The notes under the pieces were generated by a model. That model was not told the origin of the DNA. It worked only from the letters and a program-made list of their open reading frames with translations, and made no database searches. From assembly GCA_025766275.1 (NCBI GenBank), contig JAFKAC010000004.1:1302001-1366000 (forward strand): a stretch of 64,000 nt of DNA, read 5' to 3'. Shown one piece after another: positions 47,001 through 54,957 of this stretch. Source of the stretch: Lactarius indigo (taxonomy: Eukaryota > Basidiomycota > Agaricomycetes > Russulales > Russulaceae). Position 1 is the first letter of the stretch; each line of letters opens with the position of its first letter. The translations under genes were made by a program, and so were the position numbers.

Positions 47001-48936
47001 GGTCGGAAAATACTTTGATCTTATGGGGCGAGCCCGCTAAGAGGGGTCTCCAATGGCAGAAGGCTTTGACGATTGCCAGGAGTTCAAGATTGTAGATGTC
47101 GTAATTTCTCTCAGCTTCGCTGAGGGTGGATGAGTAGTATCCGATGGGGTGCCGTTTGCTGTCTGCTTTTCGTTGAAGAAGGACTGCACCTGTGGCGAAA
47201 CCAGACGCGGCAACTTCTAACTCGAATTGTTGTGTGAGATCTGGATGTGCTAAGACAGGTTCGCTAGTGATGAGGGTTTTAAGGTCCTGGAACACTTTTT
47301 CTTCTTCGTTTCCCCAATGCCATTCAGTGTCTTTGCGCATGAGTTTGTTAAGTGGTCGTGCTTTGGTTGCGAATCCTTGTATAAAGGGGCGGTAAAAATT
47401 GCAAAATCCAAGAAAAGAGCGGATGTCCTTAACTTTGGTTGGCGTTGGCCAGTCTTTAATGCCCACAATTTTGACGGGGTCCATGCGTGTCACCCCCTTT
47501 TCAAGGATTACCCCCAGGTAATCCATACGTGGGGAGTGGAAGAGACATTTTTCAAGCTTGTAATATAGGTCGTGTTCCGCAGATACGCGGAGAACGTCCT
47601 TGACGGCTTCGATGTGATCTGGTAAAGAGTGGTTAAGTCCCGTAGCGATACTGATGTCGTCCATGTAAACCCGAATAGTTGTCCCACGTTTTTCATGCTT
47701 TGCGATGATGTCCCGGAAGATGAAGTTCATCATAGTCTGGAATGTTGCTGGGGAGTTGGTTAAGCCGAAAAACATCACCGTTGGTTCAAATAGTCCATAG
47801 CGTGTTTTGAACGCCGCCTTTTCCTCGTCTCCCTCTCTGATGTGTACGTTGTTATACCCCCACCTAACGTCAAGCTTGGTATAGATGTGGGCGTTACTGA
47901 GGTCGGTAATAAGATCGGAAATGAGAGGAAGTGGGTATTGATTGCAGATGGTGACAGCGTTGATTTTTCGGTAATCCTGGACAGGTCGTAACTTACCATC
48001 CTTCTTTTTGATAAAGAAGAATGACAACGCATAAGGAGACTTAGAGGGTCGTATGTACCCCTTTTTCAGCTGTTCGTCGATCCATTCGCGCAGCTTTTTG
48101 TCTTCTTCCTGAGTCATAGGGTATATCTTGCAGTCAATGGCATCAGCTGTTCCTGGTTTGAATTTGATGGCATGATCCCAGGGCCTGCTGGGTGGAAACC
48201 TGTCCGATGCTTCTTCGCTGAAGAGGCATTCAAATTCGCGGTACTCAGGAGGTAACTCAGCTTTAGTAACATATTGCTGAGCGGCGATGGCAAGGTCGGT
48301 GGCTGTTGCCCTGATTCGGCAACCTTCTTCAAATTGTTGCCGTTGTTCGTCCGTGATAACACAGGAGTGTACCACCTCATAATCGTTGTCTTGGACAGTG
48401 GTTGCCGCAACCACTGGTGTTGTTTTGAAGTAGGGATTGGTAGATCAGATGATGATGGGAAGCATGTCTTCATGGATAGCGGCTTGTGACCATTTGATAT
48501 GCGGGTCGTAGATGGCAAGCCAAGGGTATCCTAATACAATATCTTCGTTGCCGATATCTGTAATGAGGAAACACATTTCCTTATGGATCCCTTTAGTTTG
48601 AACATCAACATCAGTGTAGTGAGTGATACGCCCCGACTTATTTTCTGTATTGTCGATATTCCATATCTTCTTTGGGACATCAAGTAGTTTAGTCCCAAGT
48701 CCCATCCTTTTTGCGAAGGAGGGTTTCATGAAGCAGTGGGTCGCTCCGGAGTCGACCAATGCTCTTATGTCGGCCATTGCATAACGGGTGCGAATCGATA
48801 CTGGAACTCTCATAGATCGATAGCGAGTCATGATCACACTGTTACAATTAACCGCCCTCACCCAGGCCGATGGGTTCAGGCGTCCTGAAAACCCTCCTTC
48901 TTCCACAATTGTTGGAGGATAATGTCCTTTACATCG
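44083..48936 (-). pseudogene. pol: Pol of element F, broken
   Basis: Protease (ALVDSGATHCFMKP) is followed by TGA 48445-48447 (CGA expected). A long open part 48444-45106 covers RT (VYMDDISIAT), RNase H, integrase and chromodomain (EEYKVEKILDSQRFGRRRRL). Frameshifts near 45106 and 44740 break the C-terminal extension, whose last piece (44493-44083, AGDPFVLGIVPGSPYIYGKP) ends at the usual position beside the PPT. Non-functional, but the RT-integrase core is surprisingly open for such a decayed copy. Confidence 0.88.
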
Positions 48937-51241
48937 TCCGATTCTCCTGCTACTCCATTGAGCCAATCATTGGCGCGCTGTTGAGGGGGTGTTTCTTGAA
49001 TTGCCCTGGTAGTGACTTCAGGTTCTTGTTGATGATAGTCGGTGTTGATATACCGACTAGTGGATGCTTGAGGCTGATAGCCTCCTCGTGGTTGTCTGCA
49101 ATCTCGTGCCATGTGTCCGTCCTTTCCGCAATTGTAGCAAGTGACTGGCCTTTGGTTATTGCGCCCTCCTCCTCTCTGTAAAAATCCTCCCCTTGGTCGG
49201 TATGGGGGACGAGGAGCGAGTATATCCTCAGCTCCTGCAAGTCGCCCTCGAATTCAGTCCGCAGAGGTGTCCATTGCGTTTGGATCTCGCGGTAGGTTCC
49301 TTGGTTGCCAGGAACTTCTTGGTGGTCCCTGCCATTGCCGCTGTTGCCGCTGTCTTCCTTGCCCTTGTCCTGACGGGACCCCTTTGTTTAGTACTGCTTT
49401 GAGATGGAGATACTGTTGTTGACGGGTTGTGGCTGCTTCTTTCCACTCGCGGTAGTTGCGAGGGTTGTCAAGGGTGTAGACCTTTTCATATAGGTCTTTT
49501 GGTAGCCCGCTTGCAAATAGATCAAGCGTTTGGGGGTCGTCAAGTCTGTACTGGGCGCGGCGTATCAATTGTTCGAATTGGGTGCAGTACTCATCTAGGT
49601 TGCTCCCAATCATCTTGACTCCCTTTTTGAGCTTGTATTGAGCTTGTTCTTGTTCCATAGTATTGCGGAAGCGCTGCATGAAGCTGTGCGTGACTTCGTT
49701 CCACAATCCTTCGCTGGTACGGGGTATTCCGGCTCGTATCTGGCCATTGAGCCAGGTGAGCATGGCCAGTACCCATTCGCTGACGTTGACACCCTTGATG
49801 TAAGAAAGGAAGAGTAGGGCGCGTCGGTATGGGGTTGCCATGATGCCTTTGTCTGCATTCATGCCCCAGTAAACGTGCCACTGAGTAAGAAACGCTTCGA
49901 CTTTCGCGCATTCTCCGTCAAATACTGTGGGTGCTTCGCCAGCTAATTTACTATTTGGAGGGGGAACAATGGGACCTGCACCTGGTAATCCTCCTCCAGG
50001 GTGTCCTCCTCCTGGTGGTCCTCCTGGGAATCCTCCAGGGAATCCTCCAAATCCAGGTCCTCTGGGTGGGGGTCCTCCTCCTGGTAAGTCACCAGGGGGT
50101 CCTCCTCCACCGCTAGAAGGGTCAGCTACATTGGGCCCGATGGCACGATGAATTGCTATGTCGTTGTCAGTCATTCAGTGACTGGTGTATGGGTTGATGG
50201 GAGCCAAATTGGCTCGTGATTCTTCTGCAATGTGTCTTTGCTCTTCTAGGGCTATTTGATCCCTTGCTTCAGCAGTGAGCTGTACTTCTTCTTGTGTGAT
50301 GGTGGCAGTTGCCATTGCAACTGCTGGACTGTGAATGGGGATTATTTCTGGTTCAGGCTGGTGGATGGTTAGGGACTCAGTTCTGTCACGAACACCCTAT
50401 ACTTTTCTTCTTTCTCTATCCCCTTCTATTCCTCGCCTCTTTGTTCTGCTGGCATTTGCCTTGCTGGCATCTGCTCTGCTGGCATCTGCTCTGCTGGCAT
50501 TGTATTGCCTCGCTGGCACCCCTAGATGTTGGCTATATAAACCCTGTAACATACCCTGTATTTCTTTAGCTTTGGCTTCGTCAATATACTGTCTAGTTCC
50601 TTCAGCACTCTCCTCTCTTCTCTACCACAGTCCTCTTCTCTGAAGCTTTGTTGCCTTGAGCTGTATCAAGGAACATCCATTGACTTAGGTGCCATTCTGC
50701 TCAGCAGCGGACCAACTCAGTATCCTTTGCCTTAGGCAGGACCTGTTACAGAACTGACGCACGCGCCAACAGTGGCATGACAAGTTCGTTGTATGATGTG
50801 TTCGCCAATGGCTCCTAGGCTGGCTTCTTCTGCTGGCGTAGTTCCTCGGCTTGGCGATTGTTGACTATCGGAGGCCTCTTCTCCGCTGATTCCTTCGTCG
50901 GTATGCTCTTGTGCTTGTCTGTCAATGGGACCATAGTCTGCGTGGCTGTTGAGTTCTCGTGCGTTGATGTCACAGTTGTAATTTCTTCCTGCTGGTCGTA
51001 CAATGTCCCAGCAATGATCTATAGGGTTCCAAGTAACCTTGGTCCAACAAGGGTGTTCGAAATTGAACTCAATGGGTTGAAAACGGCTTGGACCATTGAA
51101 TTCCACAAAGTACCCAGTGTCTTCTTCTTGTTCTCTCCACTGGGCCACTCCTAAGAATCTTGTTGGTACGTTACGATCTCCTCATTGTTCAATATGATAG
51201 GGACGGAAGGACGTCCACTGATCTCTGGTCGAGTATGCCAC
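48876..51241 (-). pseudogene. gag: Gag of element F, broken and carrying a solo LTR
   Basis: N-terminal domain at 51241-50788 (WREQEEDTGYFVEFNGPSRF, with a stop near 51186), then a 399-bp solo LTR, then the rest (50383-48876) including the Gly/Pro linker, capsid-like region and CCHC knuckle. A stop near 50178 and a frameshift near 49250 break the frame. Unlike intact copies, the 5' part contains an ATG (within a GACTATGG at about 50933), so the AUG-free pattern is lost here. Confidence 0.85.
50384..50782. mobile_element. Solo LTR (399 bp) inside gag of element F
   Basis: TGTCACGAAC...GGCATGACA with agttc at 50379-50383 and 50783-50787. Contains a TATATAA box at 50534-50540 (plus) and four imperfect CTGCTGGCAT-type repeats (about 50449-50503). 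No internal element sequence. Different from the other LTR families here. Confidence 0.88.
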
Positions 51242-51261
51242 GATGAGGATCTTGGTCTTAA

Positions 51262-51747
51262 TGTTATGCTCCACCGGTGTTAGTCCAACTTGGACTCAGA
51301 ATAGGCGTAATCGACTTAGCAAAGACTTAGGCGAATGGGGACTTGGATCAACCCAACATAAGCTGAACAGGGGCACACTGGCACACGCTGCAGCAAAAGA
51401 TGAAGAAGTACTATTCCTTCGTGAATAGTAGTGGAAGCACTCTTAGTCCAAGGCTAAGGCAGTTAGGAGACGAGTCAAGTGGTGGATTGAAGAAGACCAA
51501 GATGGGGACTCTTGGTCTTCTAAGACAGCTACTTATACAGATACACGTGGGCTTTAAAGCACCGCTGGAACAGTAAGAAACCAATAGTGTAACTAGCTTG
51601 AACCCTAGTACAGCTATCCTAGAAATGAGTCATACATGAGTCACAATCACATGCAACTACGATGCTGACTGATACGATGTAAGAGTCCATGACTAATATC
51701 AATACCGGACTGTAGTCATAACCGGTCATGAGCCAGAGTTCGTAACA
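51262..51747 (-). repeat. Right (5') LTR of element F
   Basis: 486 bp, followed on the sense strand by TTAAGACCAAGATCCTC. Its outer flank, read on the sense strand, is ccgca, the same 5 bp that follows the LTR remnant at 26618. Confidence 0.9.
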
Positions 51748-52967
51748 TGCGGGGTCTTCCAATATTGGAGGTTGAGGTGATTGGAGAATATCTTGATTTT
51801 ATGTGGGGACCCTGCGAGTAAGGGTCTCCAATGTCAGAGGGCCTTGACGATGGCTAGAAGTTCTAGGTCATAAATATTGTAATTGCATTCAGCTTCGTTC
51901 AAGGTTGCCAAGTAATATCCTATCGGGTGCTTGTGACTGTCATCTTTCTTTTGTAGCAGTATGGCACCTACCGCGAATCCTGACGCGTCAACTTCCAATT
52001 CAAATTGATCTTGCAGATTGGGGTGTGCTAGTACTGGTTCTTCAGTGACGAGGCGCTTAAGAGTCTTGAATGCACGATCTTTGTCTTCTGTCCACTTCCA
52101 TTTGGCATCTTTGCGTGTTAATCGGTTCAGTGGTTGCGCATGGGTTGCAAAACCTCAGATGAAAAGGCGGTAAAAGTTACAAAAGCCCAAAAATGATCAT
52201 ACATCCCTGACTTTGGTTGGTGTTGGCCAGTCCTTAATGCCATGAACTTTTACTGGATCCATACGTGTTACCCCCTTTTCAAGGATTACCCCCAGGTAAT
52301 CCATCCAAGGTTGGTGGAAAAGGCATTTTTTGAGCTTGAAATAGAGGTCGTGTTCCTGGGCAACGTGAAGAACGTCTGTTACTGCTGCGATGTGGTCAGC
52401 TGACGTGGAGCCTTTGCGTGTGGCAATGCCGATATCATCCATGTAAACTCAGATGACAGTCCCGCAAAGTTCATGTTTGGTGATAGTGTCGTGGTAGATA
52501 TGGTTCATCATGGTTTGGAAGGTTGCCAGTGAGTTAGTGAGGCCGAAGAACATAACCGTCAGCTCGAAGAGGCCAAACTTGGTCTTGAAGGCTGCCTTCT
52601 CCTGGTCACCCTCTCGTATGCGGATGTTATTGTACCCCCAGCGGATGTCAAGTTTCATGTAAATGTGAGTGTTACTGAGGTCATAGATGAGGTCTTGAAT
52701 TAGAGGGAGTGGGTATTGGTTGCATATGGTATGTGAATTAATAACGTGATAATCCTGTACAGGGCGTAGTTTCCTGTCCTTCTTTTTAACAAAGAAGAAT
52801 GATGATGCATACGGGGAGATAGAAGGTCTCAGGTATCCCTGTTGGAGTTTCTCGTCCAGGAATTCTTTGAGCTTCCCTTCCTCCTCTTGTGTCAATGGGT
52901 ATATTTTGCAGTCTATTGCTGAAGGGGTGTTAGGTTTAAAATCGATCGCGTGATCCCACGGCCTAGT
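51748..52967 (-). pseudogene. pol: Element C, 5' half: reverse transcriptase and RNase H
   Basis: Family-1 pol from ARPWDHAID (cut by H at 52967) through RT (KLDIRWGYNN, stop TGA at 52449-52451 directly before VYMDD, then DDIGIAT) and RNase H to QYWKTP at 51748. The next codons (PQKISR) are found not to the left but on the plus strand at 26619. Multiple CGA to TGA and CGN to CAN changes; non-functional. Confidence 0.9.
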
Positions 52968-53683
52968 TGTAACGTTACAGTAGGAACGTTCAGCTCGGCG
53001 TGAGCAAGTCTGGTCTTTCTATGTCAACGAGCGAGGGTTCAGCCGATAATGGCAAGGTTTAAGTGGTTAACAAGGATCTCAGAGTATGACACAATACTCA
53101 AGATGTGAGAGGAGTTCAGGGGTTCAAGAGGTTCGACGGTTCAGCAGAGAGTTACCCCAAGGGAATGGGAAAACAATGTATACTGTGATGGTAAAGAAGT
53201 CGAGTCTAAGGATACAAGCTACCTAGGGCCACGACTTATATAGAAAAAGGTTTGTTTGTGCGGAACAAACAAATGGCGCAATCCGCAGCAAGCGTGAGAA
53301 GTAACACAGCAATCCGCAGTAAGCGTGAGAAGAAAGTACAGCAATCCGCAGCAGGCACGGGAAAAAGAAGAAAGTGTGCACAGCTATCCGCAGTAAGTGT
53401 GAGAAGAAACAAGGATATAAAAGGCAAGTGAGACATGTCTCAGTTTTAACAAAAGTGAGACACCTGCCATAAAAGGGTGCATTTAGCCCAAGTATAGTAG
53501 TAATAAAGACTTATAAGGACAATGAGTGTCTCATTGTCTCACTTTGCACTAGGAGAGAATCTTAAGGCTCCTAGTGCGCAGCAAGTCCAAGAAAGGGAAA
53601 GCCAAGAAAGGAAAGACTTTCCCGCGAACGCAAGTGTAAGTAAGAAACTAATAGTAAAGTCAAAACAAGTCCAGTCCGTAACA
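52968..53683 (-). repeat. 3' LTR of element H (716 bp)
   Basis: TGTAACGTTAC...CCGTAACA, followed by the complement of a polypurine tract (sense CTGAAGGGAGGGTAA). Sense TATATAAG box at 53242-53235. Confidence 0.88.
53279..53412. repeat. Imperfect tandem repeats inside the H LTR
   Basis: Four copies of a 31-42 nt unit around ATCCGCAG(C/T)AAGCGTGAGAAG, starting near 53279, 53310, 53342 and 53384. They lie upstream of the TATA-like box... on the sense strand they are in U3-proximal sequence, so they could be promoter/enhancer repeats. A 14-bp palindrome TGAGACATGTCTCA follows near 53430. Confidence 0.7.
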
Positions 53684-53720
53684 TTACCCTCCCTTCAGAG
53701 TCCTTGTCGTCCCGACGTCC

Positions 53721-54473
53721 CTAGAAACGGTCTGTGCCAGGCTCAGGATCGTCAGTCTGTACCAGGTCATCGTCAACCCAGTCAGAGTTGTAGTTCTCTG
53801 CAATAATCTCCCGACAGCGATGGGTGCGAAGGAACTGGAAGTGTCCGCGAACTCCGCACTTCCAGCACTGCTCATAGACGGGGCAGCGGATCTCGGCATG
53901 TCCAGGGTCGTTCCTAAAACACTTGCCACACCACTTGTTGGCGGCGTCTTCTTCTCCCGGTTGTTCTTCAAGCCGGCGCCATAGGCACTTGTTGGGCCAG
54001 TGACCTGCACTCTGGCAGTGGTAGCAGTACCGCTTGGTTCGAGGGCAGTTGAAGCTGCGATGGAAGCGACTGTCACAGCGCCAGCACAGGTCTCCATTGC
54101 GATTTTCCCGGAGGCGAGGCATCTCTACAGGTCCTCCAGGGCGAGGGGGAAAGGGAAGGTCTTGGTGGCGGAAGAGGCGAGGTTGCTGCCATGTGTCAGC
54201 ATAGTGTTCTGCAATCCGGGTATAGGCATGTGCGGCTTCCAGCCGACTGCGCACTCCATCAAGTTCTGAGGTGGTGTTGAACAGTAGTCCATGGACTCGA
54301 TTGCATTGAGCCTGCAGATCAGTGAACTGCCTCTGGAGCATAGCCCGCTGTTCCAAACAGTGGCGGAGGCGAGAGATCTCTGCATCTAGCTGTGGGGAGT
54401 TGAGATCCCTCAGTGCCTCATCTACAGCATATGCCCGAGGGTCGTCACGTGAGAGCTGCTGCATCTGATCGTC
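53721..54473 (-). pseudogene. pol: Pol C-terminus of element H (coiled coil plus zinc knuckles)
   Basis: In-frame continuation of 62162-64000 after removing element I. Sequence: coiled-coil-like stretch (DAEISRLRHCLEQRAMLQRQ), then several Cys/His motifs: CWRCDSRFHRSFNC, CYHCQSAGHWPNKC, CGKCFRNDPGHAEIRC and CWKCGVRGHF. It ends at TAG 53721-53723, shortly before the PPT. These resemble nucleocapsid knuckles but lie at the far end of Pol; inferred role is nucleic-acid binding. Split from the rest of Pol by I, hence called a pseudogene part. Confidence 0.82.
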
Positions 54474-54937
54474 TGTTACGGTTCCCGCATCGGACCCTTA
54501 CTGTACCGGTTGTGGCTACGGCGGTAAGGTATATTAGTCACGGACTCGGGGTTTACGATAGGAGTTAGGCGTTGAAGGATGACTCGATCCTAGTACAGGT
54601 AGTAGTAGTATTGGGATTGCGGTACTTACGCGATACGTTGGACGCTACTTTACGGTGACTCATAGCAGCGCTTGAAAGCCTGCTTTTCTTGTATTTAAGG
54701 TAGCTGCGGAAGACCAAGATACGCCATCTTGGTCTTCTTCAATCGTCACTTCTCTTCTCTTCCATTTTCATCTCTAAGACGTGCTTTCCATTGAAGGGAA
54801 TAGCCGTGTCCCAAATCCTAGTGTCTGCGTACATCTAGATCTGCCTTCGAGCCATACGCCTTTGCGCGTGATCAGCTAAGTCACCAAAGTCGCCTTACAT
54901 CGAGCTCAAGTCGAGCTAACGTCGTGACGGCGTTACA
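54474..54937 (+). repeat. 5' LTR of element I
   Basis: 464 bp, TGTTACGG...GGCGTTACA. U3 up to about 54725, predicted R/U5 from 54726. U5 contains no ATG. Confidence 0.95.
54692..54737 (+). promoter_or_regulatory. TATA-like box and hairpin at the predicted RNA start (element I)
   Basis: TATTTAA at 54692-54698; inverted repeat GAAGACCAAGAT (54709-54720), loop ACGCC, ATCTTGGTCTTC (54726-54737). The second arm starts 34 nt after the first T of the box, a plausible start-site distance, and is complementary to the priming site at 54940-54950. The start itself is inferred, not seen. Confidence 0.65.
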
Positions 54938-54939
54938 TT

Positions 54940-54950
54940 AAGACCAAGAT
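54940..54950 (+). other. Primer-binding site of element I (self-priming type)
   Basis: AAGACCAAGAT, 2 nt after the 5' LTR. Complementary over 11 nt to 54726-54736 in the LTR. No TGG start typical of tRNA priming. Identical in A, B, E and F. Confidence 0.75.
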
Positions 54951-54957
54951 ATTCACT

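Larger units (their letters stand above)
43554..51747 (-). mobile_element. Element F: decayed family-2 chromovirus, probably a recombinant
   Basis: LTR-like ends at 43554-44053 (500 bp) and 51262-51747 (486 bp) with gag and pol remnants between. The two LTRs differ clearly from each other, including length, and the outer flanks do not match (agcga before 43554; tgcgg after 51747). So the ends do not derive from one simple insertion; see the inversion finding. A solo LTR sits in gag at 50384-50782. Confidence 0.88.

Noticed and set aside
53279..53412. Possible CRISPR-like array
   Set aside because: Four irregular repeats of changing length in an LTR of a eukaryotic element; no regular spacers.
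54709..54737. LTR hairpin as a transcription terminator
   Set aside because: Position next to the TATA-like box and complementarity to the PBS explain it better; rho-independent terminators are not expected in this eukaryote.
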